A DNA stretch of 64,000 nucleotides from Actinomyces sp. UMB0138 (GTDB lineage: Bacteria; Bacillota; Negativicutes; Veillonellales; Veillonellaceae). The stretch spans positions 421,932-485,931 of the forward strand of contig NZ_PKMC01000001.1 of assembly GCF_002849225.1 (NCBI RefSeq). The letters run 5' to 3'. Shown here one piece after another: positions 34,857 to 44,892 of this stretch. The stretch's first letter is position 1. Every line of letters begins with the position of its first letter. The position numbers were made by a program, and so were the translations under genes. The notes below the pieces were generated by a model. The model did not search any database, was not told where the DNA came from, and worked only from the letters and a program-made list of their open reading frames with translations.

Positions 34857-36379
34857 GCAATTACACGCACACCTGGTCAGTCGTAGTCTTAGGAGCTACT
34901 GGTCATGTAGTTAGGGTTGAGGCGAAGAGGGCACGTTCGCTACCAGGCTTTACAGTTATAGGTTTGCCCGATTCTGCTTTGCGGGAGGCCTCTCACAGGG
35001 TGGGGGCGGCTATCTCAAGTGGAGCTTTACCATTTCCGAGTGGGCATCTGACTGTAAATTTAGCACCGGCATCTTTAAAGAAGGCAGGAACTGGTTTCGA
35101 TCTAGCGATTGCGGTGGCTGCTATTGCAACTGCAAGTGCAAAGTGCAGAAATATTGCGCGTGAGTGTGTGTATCTAGGTGAATGCGGTTTGGATGGAACT
35201 ATACATCCAGTAACTGGCGTTCTCCCTGGAGTGATTGCGGCGGTAGAACAAGGTAAACCGAGGGTAGTGGTCCCAATCCAGAATCTGGAAGAGGCCTCTT
35301 TAGTACCCGGAGCTCGGCCAATTGGGGTGCGCAACTTTGGGGATCTAGCTAATCACCTCGGAATTGAACCGGCTCGCGAAGTCGTATATCCCGATTCTGA
35401 ACCTTTAGCCATGCCTGCAAAAACTAGCTTAGATGCGATAGACATGGCCGAGGTGTATGGCCAATTTGAAGGGCGATTGGCTCTAGAGGTCGCCGCTGCC
35501 GGAGGACACAATATCTTCTTTCTCGGCACTCCGGGATCTGGCAAGACTATGTTGGCGAAACGGTTGCCAACGATAATGCCACCATTGTCGGAAAAAGAAG
35601 CAATCGAGACAACGGCTATTCATTCGGTAGCTGGCACGTTGGATCCTAGTGAAGGGTTGATATACGCGCCTCCTTTCATCGCGCCCCATCACAATGCATC
35701 TATGGCGGCAATGATTGGAGGTGGCAGTGGTCTTGCGCGTCCAGGCGCTATCTCTCTTGCTCACAATGGGGTGCTGTTTTTGGATGAGGCACCCGAATTT
35801 GCCCCGTCGGTATTAGACGCCTTGCGACAGCCAATTGAATCAGGATCGCTTACTATTCATCGCAGTCTTGGGGCAGTTACCCTTCCGGCAAAGTTCCAGT
35901 TGATAATGGCTGCTAATCCCTGCCCCTGCGGGTATGCCGGAGATACTTCTGGTAGGTGTGTATGTACTCCCTATCAACGCCGAAGATATCTAACTAGACT
36001 TTCTGGTCCGCTGCTAGACCGAATGGACATTCATGTTGATATGGCTCCACCAAAACCTGGCACTCTTGCAGGGCCGGCACCAGAGTCTTCCGCTAGTATC
36101 CGCCCCCGGATCGAAGCGGCAAGGCAGGTACAGCGCGAGCGTAGTGGCTGCCTAAACGCTTTCCTGAAGGGACCGGTGCTAAGGAAGTTTGTGAGTGCAA
36201 AGCAGAATCTAAAACTTGATGAATTAGTTGAGCAGTCGGTCATAACGATGCGTGGAAAGGACCGAATTCTGCGAGTAGCGCGAACTCTTGCAGATCTGGC
36301 GGGGCGTGACAATTTGGAGGCCGACGACATAGCCAAGGCCTTCATACTACGCACCAGGAACGGAGGACAAAATGGATGA
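34853..36379 (+). CDS. comM: ComM/YifB-family AAA ATPase (Mg-chelatase-like)
   Basis: Predicted 508-residue protein. The N-terminal Lon-like domain includes LPDSALREASHRVGAAI and AKAGTGFDLAIA-like KKAGTGFDLAIAVAAI. Walker A is FLGTPGSGKTMLAKRLP and Walker B is LFLDEAPEFAPSVLDALRQP. ComM is a hexameric helicase that promotes branch migration during natural transformation. Cysteines in NPCPCGYAGDTSGRCVC are typical. It overlaps yraN and dprA, forming a DNA-uptake and processing cluster. Confidence 0.93.
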   Translation: MSNYTHTWSVVVLGATGHVVRVEAKRARSLPGFTVIGLPDSALREASHRVGAAISSGALPFPSGHLTVNLAPASLKKAGTGFDLAIAVAAIATASAKCRNIARECVYLGECGLDGTIHPVTGVLPGVIAAVEQGKPRVVVPIQNLEEASLVPGARPIGVRNFGDLANHLGIEPAREVVYPDSEPLAMPAKTSLDAIDMAEVYGQFEGRLALEVAAAGGHNIFFLGTPGSGKTMLAKRLPTIMPPLSEKEAIETTAIHSVAGTLDPSEGLIYAPPFIAPHHNASMAAMIGGGSGLARPGAISLAHNGVLFLDEAPEFAPSVLDALRQPIESGSLTIHRSLGAVTLPAKFQLIMAANPCPCGYAGDTSGRCVCTPYQRRRYLTRLSGPLLDRMDIHVDMAPPKPGTLAGPAPESSASIRPRIEAARQVQRERSGCLNAFLKGPVLRKFVSAKQNLKLDELVEQSVITMRGKDRILRVARTLADLAGRDNLEADDIAKAFILRTRNGGQNG

Positions 36380-37487
36380 GCGCGAGGCAAGGCTAGGTTG
36401 GGCATTGGTTAGTGAACCAGCGGATACGGTAGCGCTCTCCTTCGCAACCGAGGTTGGTGTAGTGCAGTCATATGAATGGTTGCTCTCTAGTCAGAAGGTT
36501 CCGCCAATTTCGGGGAAGATGGGAAAGCTCGTTTCGCAGCGGGCAGAGGCCTGGCGGGCCCGGCTAAATCCAAGCGAGGTTGCGGGGCTCTTGGCTAGAT
36601 GGGGAACTCAGGGGCATAGGTTCCTAATTCCTTCCGACCCAGAATGGCCTCTAACCGGCAGACGGTTGGTAGAACAGGCCCCCTTCGGCCTCTGGTTTAT
36701 AGGAAACGAGGAGATTCTCCGAGGACTAGATGCTTCTGCTGCACTTGTGGGTGCCCGAGCATCTACCCGGTACGGAGACGAAGTAGCGGCTCAACTTTCA
36801 CACTCACTGTCAGCAAAAGGAGTAACTACGATCTCTGGAGGGGCATACGGCATCGATGCCGCAGTACATAGAGGGGCTCTTTCTGCAGCAGGAAACACGC
36901 TTACAGTGCAAGCTGGAGGACTAGATCGGCTATACCCGCAGATGAACTCTCAGATGTTCGAACAGATAAAGGTAAACGGAGGAATAATCTCGCAAATCGC
37001 ACCAGGACGACGGCCATCGCGATGGCGCTTTCTAGACAGAAACCGTCTTATTGCTGCTCTGTGCCCACTAACTGTCGTCATCGAAGCAGCGTCTCGTTCA
37101 GGAGCCCTAAATACTGCTCGCCATGCCCTTGAGCTAGGCAGAGAACTGGGGGCCGTTCCTGGGCCCATTACTTCCGAGATGTCTAAAGGTACTAATAGGT
37201 TGCTCCAGGAGGGCGCAACCTGTATCACCGATCAGAACGACATTATGGAAATACTGGGAGAACGGGAGAGCCTGTCGCGTCCTCCATCATGTGGCAGTCT
37301 TCTTGACGATCTTGACGAACGAGAATCCAGAGTTCTGGATGCTTTTCCGAAGGTAGGTTCTACAACCTGCGAAAAGCTGGTGGTTGTATCCGGGATCCCT
37401 CCAATTGAGGTAAGCGCTGCCCTCGGAACACTGGAGATGGCTGGCCGCATTAGTCGTAATGGGAAATCCTATAGGCGCATGCAGTAG
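36372..37487 (+). CDS. dprA: DNA processing protein DprA
   Basis: Predicted 371-residue protein that binds incoming single-stranded DNA and loads RecA. The Rossmann core has LVGARASTRYGDEVAAQL, TTISGGAYGIDAAVHRGAL, and FLDRNRLIAALCPLTVVIEA. The C-terminal 60 residues form a winged-helix-like DprA end (STTCEKLVVVSGIPPIEVSAAL). ATG overlaps comM by eight bases, and xerC follows after three bases. Confidence 0.94.
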   Translation: MDEREARLGWALVSEPADTVALSFATEVGVVQSYEWLLSSQKVPPISGKMGKLVSQRAEAWRARLNPSEVAGLLARWGTQGHRFLIPSDPEWPLTGRRLVEQAPFGLWFIGNEEILRGLDASAALVGARASTRYGDEVAAQLSHSLSAKGVTTISGGAYGIDAAVHRGALSAAGNTLTVQAGGLDRLYPQMNSQMFEQIKVNGGIISQIAPGRRPSRWRFLDRNRLIAALCPLTVVIEAASRSGALNTARHALELGRELGAVPGPITSEMSKGTNRLLQEGATCITDQNDIMEILGERESLSRPPSCGSLLDDLDERESRVLDAFPKVGSTTCEKLVVVSGIPPIEVSAALGTLEMAGRISRNGKSYRRMQ

Positions 37488-37490
37488 AAT

Positions 37491-38408
37491 TTGCCCATAG
37501 TGGAAGTAGAAGAAACTCTGACGGCATATGCCGATTATTTGCGTTCGGCTCGCTCTATGAGTCAGAACACCGTGCGAGCCTATACAGGCGACGTAAGGGA
37601 TTACTTCGCGTTTGTAGATAAGGACGGTAACCAGTCGCTTAGGCCAGAGGATCTGTCTTTACAAAACTTACGAGATTGGTTGGCAAATTATGCTGAGCAT
37701 GGCAGTGCCCGTGCTTCACTTGCGCGCAGGGCAGCGGCTCTACGCTCTTTTTGTGCCTGGGCTAAGGGCAGGGGGATTATCTCAGATAACCCTGCCGCAA
37801 GACTGAAATCGCCGAAACTACAGAAAACTTTCCCCGGGCTATATACCTCAGAACAGGCAGATTTATTCCTTGCGGTAGCAAAGAAGGTTGGCGATGATCC
37901 TGCCTCTATCCGTGATTGGGCCGCATTAGAACTGCTATATGCCACCGGCATTAGAGTCTCAGAGTTGGTAGGACTAGATCTACCAGATCTCAACATGGAC
38001 GAACTCGTTATCCGGGTATTCGGCAAGGGCGCAAAGGAACGCACAGTACCCTTTGGCATACCAGCAAGGAATGCGCTCCGCTGTTATCTGCGGCAGAACC
38101 GAGACAGGCTGCTTGGCAAATCGAAGCAGAATACGAAAGCCCTATTCATATCTAATAGAGGAATTCGTCTCTCGGACCGAGCAGTACGGCGAGCGGTCAC
38201 GAAAATAAGCGCGCTCGCGGGGCTAGCGGACGTCGGGCCACATGGACTGCGGCACTCTGCGGCAACTTCGCTATTGGCGGGGGGAGCCGATCTTAGAGCC
38301 GTCCAAGAACTGCTTGGGCACTCCTCAATGCAAACTACTCAAAGATACACGCATATTGATGATGCTCGTCTTAGAGCCGCATTTTTGCAGGCACATCCCC
38401 GAGCCTAA
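37491..38408 (+). CDS. xerC: Tyrosine recombinase XerC
   Basis: Predicted 305-residue site-specific recombinase that resolves chromosome dimers at dif with XerD. The N-terminal core-binding domain ends near residue 110. Catalytic residues are R in LLYATGIRVSELVGLDL, H and R in GPHGLRHSAATSLLAGG, H in ELLGHSSMQ and Y in TQRYTHID. TTG at 37491 or GTG at 37500 could start it. It lies at the end of the comM-dprA run, a position typical of chromosomal XerC and not of a mobile element. Confidence 0.93.
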   Translation: MPIVEVEETLTAYADYLRSARSMSQNTVRAYTGDVRDYFAFVDKDGNQSLRPEDLSLQNLRDWLANYAEHGSARASLARRAAALRSFCAWAKGRGIISDNPAARLKSPKLQKTFPGLYTSEQADLFLAVAKKVGDDPASIRDWAALELLYATGIRVSELVGLDLPDLNMDELVIRVFGKGAKERTVPFGIPARNALRCYLRQNRDRLLGKSKQNTKALFISNRGIRLSDRAVRRAVTKISALAGLADVGPHGLRHSAATSLLAGGADLRAVQELLGHSSMQTTQRYTHIDDARLRAAFLQAHPRA

Positions 38409-38484
38409 GCATCCACAGTTTACGATCCACAGTTAGTGGTTTTCAGCCCCTCAATCAGAGGATAATTATTCTTCAGTTAAGACT

Positions 38485-38949
38485 ATGAAGAAGTTATTTT
38501 GTGTATGTACCTGTCTAGTTTTCGCTCTGAGCCGTTGCCCCACAAGCAGTGCCGTTCCACACTATCGTTTTCTGTGGCCATGCGGATATAAGTCCCGGGT
38601 AGTCCGCAGTTTTGCTCCGCCAGCAAAGAAGTGGCTTGCAGGGCACAGGGGAGTTGATTTGGCATGCGGCAGGAAAATCTTTGCGCCGGCGGCAGGAACC
38701 GTCTATTTTTCTGGCAACATTGCCGGGAAATATGTGATCTCAATAAAGCATTCAGAGCACCTTCGCACAACGTATGAACCTGTGCGATCGGATCTGAAAA
38801 AGGGCCAAAGCGTTAAGAAAGGACAATTTATAGGAACGCTTATGCCAGGGCATCATGACGCATTGCATTGGGGAGCTCTGGTGGGACGAGATCGGTATAT
38901 AAACCCTCTTCAATTTCTCTTCGGACCCATAAGGCTAAAACCGCTATAG
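38485..38949 (+). CDS. M23-type peptidase domain protein, catalytic histidines altered
   Basis: Predicted 154-residue protein with a signal-peptide-like N-terminus of about 23 residues and a lysostaphin/LytM domain. The zinc ligands appear intact: H54 and D58 in GHRGVDLAC and H128 in ALHWGALVG. The first histidine of the usual HXH is alanine 126, and the usual YAHL histidine reads YEPV. So the fold is clear but hydrolase activity is uncertain. A M23 protein directly before rpsB is a familiar actinobacterial arrangement. Confidence 0.82.
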   Translation: MKKLFCVCTCLVFALSRCPTSSAVPHYRFLWPCGYKSRVVRSFAPPAKKWLAGHRGVDLACGRKIFAPAAGTVYFSGNIAGKYVISIKHSEHLRTTYEPVRSDLKKGQSVKKGQFIGTLMPGHHDALHWGALVGRDRYINPLQFLFGPIRLKPL

Positions 38950-38982
38950 AAGAAAGCGGAGGCGAAATTCACGGCCGCGGGC

Positions 38983-39011
38983 TTGGAAGTACTCACTTGC
39001 TCAGCTAAACT
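38983..39011 (+). promoter_or_regulatory. rpsB-tsf promoter
   Basis: TTGGAA (38983-38988), a 17-base spacer and TAAACT (39006-39011) form a good vegetative promoter. The start site should lie near 39018, giving a leader of about 170 bases before rpsB. The same TAAACT hexamer serves rnpB. Confidence 0.65.
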
Positions 39012-39017
39012 GCTTCA

Positions 39018-39180
39018 TAGCACTCACCGTAGGTGGGTGACTTCGCGTGCAATTTTCGGCTTTTGCCGGTGCGCCGACAGCGGTCCCTTCGGGGTGTTGG
39101 CGTTCGTTGCACCAGGAACCGTTGAAACGTAACCGAAACTAGGGGCAAAGGCCCCGCGCGCTTTGGCGCGTCAGAGAGGA
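39018..39180 (+). promoter_or_regulatory. Long structured leader of rpsB
   Basis: The untranslated leader contains several short hairpins, the last two being GGGGC/GCCCC around 39142-39155 and a GCGC-rich stem around 39156-39170, right before the ribosome binding site GAGAGG. Ribosomal protein S2 is known to autoregulate rpsB-tsf in other bacteria through the mRNA leader. A similar role here is inference; no known RNA family motif was recognised. Confidence 0.4.
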
Positions 39181-39186
39181 ATTATC

Positions 39187-40053
39187 ATGGCAGTAGTAAC
39201 CATGAGCCAGCTGCTTGAAGCTGGCGTTCACTTCGGGCACCAGACTCGTCGCTGGAACCCGAAGATGAAGCCGTTCATTCTAACTGACCGTAACGGCATC
39301 TACATCGTCGATCTGCAGCAGACCCTAACCGGTATTGACGAGGCTTATGACTTCGTGAAGCAGACCGTGCTACACAACGGCACCCTGCTGTTCGTGGGTA
39401 CCAAGAAGCAGGCTCAGGAAGCTATTGCTGAGCAGGCAACCCGCGTCGGCATGCCCTACGTCAACCAGCGTTGGCTCGGCGGTATGTTGACTAATTTCTC
39501 CACCGTCAACAAGCGTCTGCAGCGCCTGAAGGAACTTGAGCAGATCGATTTTGACGACGTCGCTGGCTCCTCTTACACCAAGAAGGAACTGCTGATGATG
39601 CGTCGTGAGCGTGACAAGCTCGCCCGCACCCTTGGTGGCATCCGTGACATGGCCAAGGTGCCGTCGGCTGTTTGGATTGTCGACACCAAGAAGGAACACC
39701 TCGCGGTTGCTGAAGCCCGCAAGCTCAACATCCCCGTTGTCGCCATCCTGGATACCAACTGCGATCCTGACGAAGTTGACTACCGTATCCCTGGCAACGA
39801 CGACGCTATCCGCGCTGTCGAATTGCTGACTCGCGTCATTGCTGACGCAGTAGCTGATGGTCTTCTAGCTCGCTCTAACTCGAAGTCCTCTAACAAGGAC
39901 GAGGAAGGCCAGCCTCTGGCCGACTGGGAACGCGAGATTCTGGAAGGTTCCGAAGGCAAGGAAGAAGCTAAGGCTGAAGAGTCGGAGTCGGCTGCCAAGG
40001 GAGAAGAGTCCAAGTCTGAGACCCCGGCAGCCGATGCTGCCTCCGCAAAGTAA
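39187..40053 (+). CDS. rpsB: 30S ribosomal protein S2
   Basis: Predicted 288-residue S2 protein. [31 protein letters not shown] and [14 protein letters not shown] are hallmarks, and [19 protein letters not shown] is the second signature. The acidic, low-complexity tail of about 50 residues ([15 protein letters not shown] and following) is common in Actinobacteria. ATG at 39187 is the family start; an upstream frame from 39163 is rejected. tsf follows after 14 bases. Confidence 0.97.
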   Translation: MAVVTMSQLLEAGVHFGHQTRRWNPKMKPFILTDRNGIYIVDLQQTLTGIDEAYDFVKQTVLHNGTLLFVGTKKQAQEAIAEQATRVGMPYVNQRWLGGMLTNFSTVNKRLQRLKELEQIDFDDVAGSSYTKKELLMMRRERDKLARTLGGIRDMAKVPSAVWIVDTKKEHLAVAEARKLNIPVVAILDTNCDPDEVDYRIPGNDDAIRAVELLTRVIADAVADGLLARSNSKSSNKDEEGQPLADWEREILEGSEGKEEAKAEESESAAKGEESKSETPAADAASAK

Positions 40054-40067
40054 TTAGGGGAAACAAA

Positions 40068-40910
40068 ATGGCAAAGAACTACACCACTGCAGATATCAAG
40101 TCTCTGCGCGAGGAAACTGGCGCGGGCATGCTTGATGTCAAGAAGGCTCTTGACGAGGCCAATGGTGATCACGACGAAGCTCTGAAGATCATCCGCCTGA
40201 AGGGTTTGAAGTCCATCTCCAAGCGTGAAGATCGCTCGGCCTCTGCTGGCCTAGTGTTGGCTCACATTGCTGATGTCGATGGCAGCCAGGTTGGCGTCAT
40301 GGTCGAGGTAAACTCCGAGACCGACTTCGTGGCAAAGAATCAGAAGTTCATTGATTTTGCCAACGAGGTACTTGAAGCCGCTGTCGAGTCCGGTGCAACC
40401 AACGCCGAAGAGCTGCTTGCAGCTAAGGCTGAAGAGGGAACCGTCAAGGACAAGGTAGACGCAATTGCAGCCGTAATTGGCGAGAAGATTGAGGTCTCTC
40501 GTATGGCCCGCGTTGAAGCGCCCAAGGTCACCAAGTACATGCACTACTCGAACCCGGATCTGCCCCCGCAGGTTGGCGTTCTAGTTGGTACCGACGACGC
40601 TGCTGAGCAGATTGCGCACGATGTGGCAATGCACATTGCGGCATACCAGCCTGATTACCTCTCTGAATCCGATGTTCCCGCAGAGGATCTCGAGAAGGAA
40701 CGTCAGACTCTAACTGAACTCACAATCAACGAGGGCAAGCCCGAAAAGATTGTGCCGAAGATCGTTGAGGGGCGTATGAAGTCCTTCTACAAGGATCACT
40801 GCTTGCTTGATCAGGATTACGCAAAGGATCCCAAGCACACGGTGGGTCAGATCGTTGAACAGGCAGGCGGCGAAGTGAAGTCCTTCGTCCGCTTCCACGT
40901 AGGCGCTTAA
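40068..40910 (+). CDS. tsf: Elongation factor Ts
   Basis: Predicted 280-residue nucleotide-exchange factor for EF-Tu. The UBA-like N-terminus is ADIKSLREETGAGMLDVKKA, and the signature EVNSETDFVAKN begins the core. The end KSFVRFHVGA is typical. Both rpsB and tsf use a restricted set of codons (for example AAG for lysine), as expected for highly expressed genes. Confidence 0.97.
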   Translation: MAKNYTTADIKSLREETGAGMLDVKKALDEANGDHDEALKIIRLKGLKSISKREDRSASAGLVLAHIADVDGSQVGVMVEVNSETDFVAKNQKFIDFANEVLEAAVESGATNAEELLAAKAEEGTVKDKVDAIAAVIGEKIEVSRMARVEAPKVTKYMHYSNPDLPPQVGVLVGTDDAAEQIAHDVAMHIAAYQPDYLSESDVPAEDLEKERQTLTELTINEGKPEKIVPKIVEGRMKSFYKDHCLLDQDYAKDPKHTVGQIVEQAGGEVKSFVRFHVGA

Positions 40911-40923
40911 GTCCAGCAAAGGA

Positions 40924-40950
40924 TGGCCCCGGGCGGTAGGCTCGGGGCCA
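40924..40950 (+). terminator. Hairpin between tsf and pyrH
   Basis: TGGCCCCG (40924-40931) pairs perfectly with CGGGGCCA (40943-40950) across an 11-base loop. Only a short T-tract (GTTTA) follows after a few bases, so partial termination or RNA processing is likely, which would keep pyrH expression below rpsB-tsf. Confidence 0.5.
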
Positions 40951-40981
40951 CCGGCATGTTTACAGCAAAGAAAGGCTAGCT

Positions 40982-41716
40982 ATGTCTGCACAACAACCTC
41001 GCCGAGTTCTCCTGAAGTTGTCTGGGGAGGTGTTCGGAGGAGGCGCCGTAGGGTTAGATTCCGAGGTAGTCTCCGGTGTTGCAAAGCAGATCGCGCAAGC
41101 CGTCGCGCAGGGCGTGCAAGTGGCAGTCGTTGTGGGCGGCGGAAATTTCTTCCGTGGTGCTGAGCTAGTCACCAAGGGCCTAGACCGAGCGCGCGCAGAT
41201 TACATGGGCATGCTTGGTACGGTGATGAACGCCCTGGCTCTTCAGGATTTTCTAGAGCAGGCGGGAGTTACCTGCAGGGTCCAGTCGGCGATTGCTATGA
41301 CCCAGGTCGCTGAGCCATACATCCCGCTTCGAGCCATCAGGCACATGGAAAAAGGTCGCGTAGTCATTTTCGGCGCTGGCGCTGGCATGCCATATTTCTC
41401 CACCGACACTGTCTCCGCGCAGCGAGCTCTGGAAACCCACTGCCAGGAGCTACTAGTTGCAAAGAATGGCGTGGATGGTGTTTACACCGATGATCCTAAG
41501 GCAAATCCAGATGCGGTGCGTTACGACCGAGTAACATACCGTGAGGCTCTGGCTGAAGGACTTCGCGTCGTTGACGCAACTGCATTCGGTCTTTGCAGCG
41601 AGAACAGTCTGAACATGCGTGTTTTTGGCATGAATGGGCAAGGGAACGTAACTCGCGCCTTATTAGGTGAGAAGATTGGAACACTGGTAACTGCAGACGA
41701 AGGGACAAGCAAGTGA
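40982..41716 (+). CDS. pyrH: UMP kinase
   Basis: Predicted 244-residue kinase that makes UDP from UMP, hexameric and GTP-activated in most bacteria. [24 protein letters not shown] and [14 protein letters not shown] are family motifs, and [12 protein letters not shown] is the acceptor region. Position between tsf and frr is conserved across bacteria. AAAGG precedes the ATG. The stop overlaps frr. Confidence 0.96.
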   Translation: MSAQQPRRVLLKLSGEVFGGGAVGLDSEVVSGVAKQIAQAVAQGVQVAVVVGGGNFFRGAELVTKGLDRARADYMGMLGTVMNALALQDFLEQAGVTCRVQSAIAMTQVAEPYIPLRAIRHMEKGRVVIFGAGAGMPYFSTDTVSAQRALETHCQELLVAKNGVDGVYTDDPKANPDAVRYDRVTYREALAEGLRVVDATAFGLCSENSLNMRVFGMNGQGNVTRALLGEKIGTLVTADEGTSK

Positions 41717-42270
41717 TTAAGGAAGTTCTTAGCGATTGCGAAAATCGAATGAAAAAGGCGTTGGCCTTTACCCGCGAAGAGTTCTCTAACATTCGCACGG
41801 GGCGCGCCAACACTTCGATGTTCGATTCTATTCAGGTTGATTACTATGGGGCGCCTACTCCTTTGCAGCAGCTTGCCTCGTTCAACATTCCTGAAGCTCG
41901 CACCGTCATTGTTAACCCATTTGACAAGGGCGCCATGGATGCCATTATCAAGGCAATTCGTGAGTCCGACCTTGGCGTTAACCCCACTGATGACGGCAAG
42001 ATTATCCGTGTTACCCTGCCTGCCCTCACCGAGGAGCGTCGCAAGGAATACGTGAAGCTTGCTAAGACTAAGGCCGAAGAGGGCCGCATCGCGGTGCGCG
42101 GTATTCGTCGCAAGGGCATGGATCAACTCGACGAGATCAAGAAAGATGGCGACGCAGGCGAGGACGACGTTGAGCGTGCTCAAAAGGATCTCGAAGGCCT
42201 AACCAAGACCTATGTCGAGAAGGTCGACAAAGTCATGGAAGCGAAAGAAGAAGAACTGCTGACTATCTAG
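41713..42270 (+). CDS. frr: Ribosome recycling factor
   Basis: Predicted 185-residue factor that splits post-termination ribosomes with EF-G. Conserved segments are [31 protein letters not shown] and [12 protein letters not shown], and [11 protein letters not shown] start overlaps the pyrH stop (GTGA). The length is standard. Confidence 0.97.
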   Translation: MIKEVLSDCENRMKKALAFTREEFSNIRTGRANTSMFDSIQVDYYGAPTPLQQLASFNIPEARTVIVNPFDKGAMDAIIKAIRESDLGVNPTDDGKIIRVTLPALTEERRKEYVKLAKTKAEEGRIAVRGIRRKGMDQLDEIKKDGDAGEDDVERAQKDLEGLTKTYVEKVDKVMEAKEEELLTI

Positions 42271-42285
42271 TCTCAGGTAGGGAAA

Positions 42286-43158
42286 GTGCGTCAACGAGCG
42301 AAGAACATTCTGCGGCCTAAAGCTACCCAAGAGCGGGCAAAAGCTGCCCCTACTGGAAAGGCCGGAAGGAATTTGCCTGCGGCGATTGGTGTGGGCGCTG
42401 CGCTCATTGGCGCACTTTTGCTTTCTTTGCTGCACCCGTTCCCACTTGCCGTGCTTATCATCCTCGCTGGCGCTTTAGGGCTTTACGAATTAGCTGGGGC
42501 ATTTGCGCGATCAGATAGCGAGGTAATGTTGCCGCCCCTATGGGTCGGCATGGTGGGCATGGTCGTGTGCGCGTACTTTATTGGCCCTGAAGGGATGATG
42601 GGTGCCTATTTCGCTACTTTGTTGGCGCTGGTCTTGTGGCGCTCTGTTGAGTCACTTGATCAGTCAGCGATGCGGGACATCTTAGTCTCTGTCTTCGCTG
42701 CAACTTATGTTCCATTCCTTGGAAGTTTTCTTGTTCTAATAGGGTCTTCGCCGCAAGGTACGTGGCCCGTTGCGTTAGCTGTGCTGTTGCCGGTGTGCTC
42801 CGATACGGGCGGATATGCGGCAGGAGTTAAGTGGGGGAAGACCCCAATGGCACCAAAGATCTCGCCGAAGAAGTCCTGGGAGGGATTCGCAGGATCGGTG
42901 GTAGCTGCGGTAGTGGCGGGAACCGTCGGCATGTGGTTGTTGGGTGCATCACCGCTCTGGGGAATCTTGCTCGGCGTTGCAGCTGCCACATTTGGCTCAC
43001 TTGGCGATCTGGGTGAATCTCTGCTAAAACGGGACCTCGGTCTAAAAGACATGGGATGGCTCCTGCCCGGACACGGAGGTGTTATGGACAGGTTGGATTC
43101 CATTCTTTTGGCGACTCCAGTTTGCTATTTTATCTTCCGCGTTGCGTTTGGTTGGTGA
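42286..43158 (+). CDS. cdsA: Phosphatidate cytidylyltransferase
   Basis: Predicted 290-residue membrane enzyme that makes CDP-diacylglycerol for phospholipids. About eight hydrophobic segments follow a 30-residue basic N-terminus. The signature [13 protein letters not shown] and [20 protein letters not shown] is present near the end. GTG start, 15 bases after frr; rlmN begins one base after its stop. Confidence 0.94.
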   Translation: MRQRAKNILRPKATQERAKAAPTGKAGRNLPAAIGVGAALIGALLLSLLHPFPLAVLIILAGALGLYELAGAFARSDSEVMLPPLWVGMVGMVVCAYFIGPEGMMGAYFATLLALVLWRSVESLDQSAMRDILVSVFAATYVPFLGSFLVLIGSSPQGTWPVALAVLLPVCSDTGGYAAGVKWGKTPMAPKISPKKSWEGFAGSVVAAVVAGTVGMWLLGASPLWGILLGVAAATFGSLGDLGESLLKRDLGLKDMGWLLPGHGGVMDRLDSILLATPVCYFIFRVAFGW

Positions 43159-43159
43159 C

Positions 43160-44344
43160 ATGAACATACAGGTTAGGCCTACGGATCAGGCGCCGGAGGG
43201 GGCTACCCACCCGGATGCTCGCCCAGTTCTCTCTTTTAAAGCCAAGCGCCGCGGTAAGGCACCAACCCACCTAGCTGATTTCGATCTGGCTGGTAGGAAG
43301 GCTGCTCTGAAGGAAGCAGGACTGCCTGCCTTTCGTGCCGACCAGCTGTCTAGGCATTTTTTCACTCACTTGACTACCAATCCGGCAGATATGTCAGATT
43401 TGCCCGCCGGGCAGCGGAGCCAGATCTGTGAGCACCTGCTTCCGCGCCTTATCCAAGAGGCAGCTGCAATTAGGGCAGACGATGGTCGCACAGTGAAACA
43501 TCTTTGGGAACTTTTTGATGGAGCCCGTGTTGAGTCTGTCCTGATGCGGTATCCGAGCAGGACAACGCTTTGTGTGTCTTCCCAAGCCGGTTGCGGCATG
43601 GCTTGCCCATTTTGCGCCACCGGTCAGATGGGGCTTACTAGGAATTTATCCACTGGCGAGATAATAGATCAGGTTCGCAGGGCTAGTCAGGCCGCACGTG
43701 ATGGTGATCTTGCTGGGGGGCCAACTAGACTCACCAACGTTGTCTTCATGGGGATGGGAGAACCGTTGGCGAATTACAAGACGGTCGTGGGAGCGCTACA
43801 CCGTCTTATCGATCCAGCACCGGAAGGGTTCGGGCTTTCTGCTCGCAACATTACTGTTTCTACCGTGGGGTTGGTCCCTGCGATTAAGAAGCTATCTAAA
43901 GAGGGCCTACCGGTAACACTGGCAGTTTCTTTACACGCTCCCGATGATGACTTGCGCGATGATCTTATTCCTATTAATTCCCGATGGAAAGTAGGTGAGT
44001 TGCTGGATGCGGCGCACCAATATTTCGAGGTAACTGGTAGACGCGTATCCATCGAATATGCGCTTATCAAGAACATGAATGATCATGCCTGGAGAGCGCA
44101 GTTACTCGCTGATGAACTGAATTCTCGCGGTAGCGGTTGGGCTCACGTTAACCCAATCCCATTGAATCCGACCCCCGGTTCTATCTGGACGGCCTCGACA
44201 AAGGCTGCCCAGCAAAAATTTGTAGATACTCTTAGAAGGAACGGTGTGGCCACAACTATTCGTGACACGCGCGGATCCGATATTGATGGGGCTTGCGGTC
44301 AGCTGGCCACAGCAGTGGAAAAGAAAATGAAGGAGCAGCAATGA
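43160..44344 (+). CDS. rlmN: Dual-specificity RNA methyltransferase RlmN
   Basis: Predicted 394-residue radical SAM enzyme that methylates A2503 of 23S rRNA and A37 of some tRNAs. The cluster motif [11 protein letters not shown] (CX3CX2C) follows [16 protein letters not shown] and SLHAPDD are typical, and the mechanistic cysteine lies in [11 protein letters not shown] near the end. ATG at 43160 is chosen; a frame from 43079 runs inside cdsA. The stop overlaps the next gene. Confidence 0.95.
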   Translation: MNIQVRPTDQAPEGATHPDARPVLSFKAKRRGKAPTHLADFDLAGRKAALKEAGLPAFRADQLSRHFFTHLTTNPADMSDLPAGQRSQICEHLLPRLIQEAAAIRADDGRTVKHLWELFDGARVESVLMRYPSRTTLCVSSQAGCGMACPFCATGQMGLTRNLSTGEIIDQVRRASQAARDGDLAGGPTRLTNVVFMGMGEPLANYKTVVGALHRLIDPAPEGFGLSARNITVSTVGLVPAIKKLSKEGLPVTLAVSLHAPDDDLRDDLIPINSRWKVGELLDAAHQYFEVTGRRVSIEYALIKNMNDHAWRAQLLADELNSRGSGWAHVNPIPLNPTPGSIWTASTKAAQQKFVDTLRRNGVATTIRDTRGSDIDGACGQLATAVEKKMKEQQ

Positions 44345-44892
44345 GCGAGGTCTTTCCGAAAGCTAGATGGCCTAAGAAGGGCTACACCCAAAATGAGGTA
44401 GACAGCTTTTTTGAAAGAGCTCGGGCTGCCTACGAGGGCGGTATGCCGGCCGAGCAATTTAGTTCTCCCGAGGTTAGAGCAGTCCGGTTTTCTATGGTTC
44501 GTGGCGGATATGCTACCGAGGTCGTAGATGGGGCTCTGGATAGACTTGAAGCCGCCTTCGTGAAACGCGACCGAGCCGACCACGTGGCAGTAAACGGGCA
44601 ACAAGCCTGGTTGGATCGGGTAGCTTCGAGGGCTACCACGCTTTACCCGCGCTTGCTGCGTCCGGCGGGGGAGCGCTTTGACCATCCTGCTTCTGGAAAG
44701 GGCTATGATGCCGAGCAGGTCGATCAGTTCCTAGATCGAATCGCTTCATTTTTTGACGATGGGGAAGTACTTACCGCCGATCAGATCAGGGGCGTCACCT
44801 TCAAGCATGCTCGCGGTACTAAAGCGTATGAAGAGGGCGTAGTAGACGCCTATCTGAATCGGGCTATTGAGATATTGCTGTCGGTAGAATGA
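44341..44892 (+). CDS. DivIVA-domain repeat protein
   Basis: Predicted 183-residue protein with two DivIVA-like (DivI1A) repeats. Repeat one is [18 protein letters not shown] with [20 protein letters not shown], and repeat two is [18 protein letters not shown] with [20 protein letters not shown]. The repeats resemble the N-terminal membrane-curvature segment of DivIVA/Wag31 but no long coiled coil follows. Such proteins occur in Actinobacteria; function is unknown. ATG overlaps rlmN, and the stop overlaps dxr. Confidence 0.8.
   Translation: MSEVFPKARWPKKGYTQNEVDSFFERARAAYEGGMPAEQFSSPEVRAVRFSMVRGGYATEVVDGALDRLEAAFVKRDRADHVAVNGQQAWLDRVASRATTLYPRLLRPAGERFDHPASGKGYDAEQVDQFLDRIASFFDDGEVLTADQIRGVTFKHARGTKAYEEGVVDAYLNRAIEILLSVE

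Noticed and set aside
37491..38408. A tyrosine recombinase could mark an integrated element.
   Set aside because: It sits in the conserved comM-dprA-xerC order, matches XerC, and there is no attachment site, no cargo and no shift in base composition.
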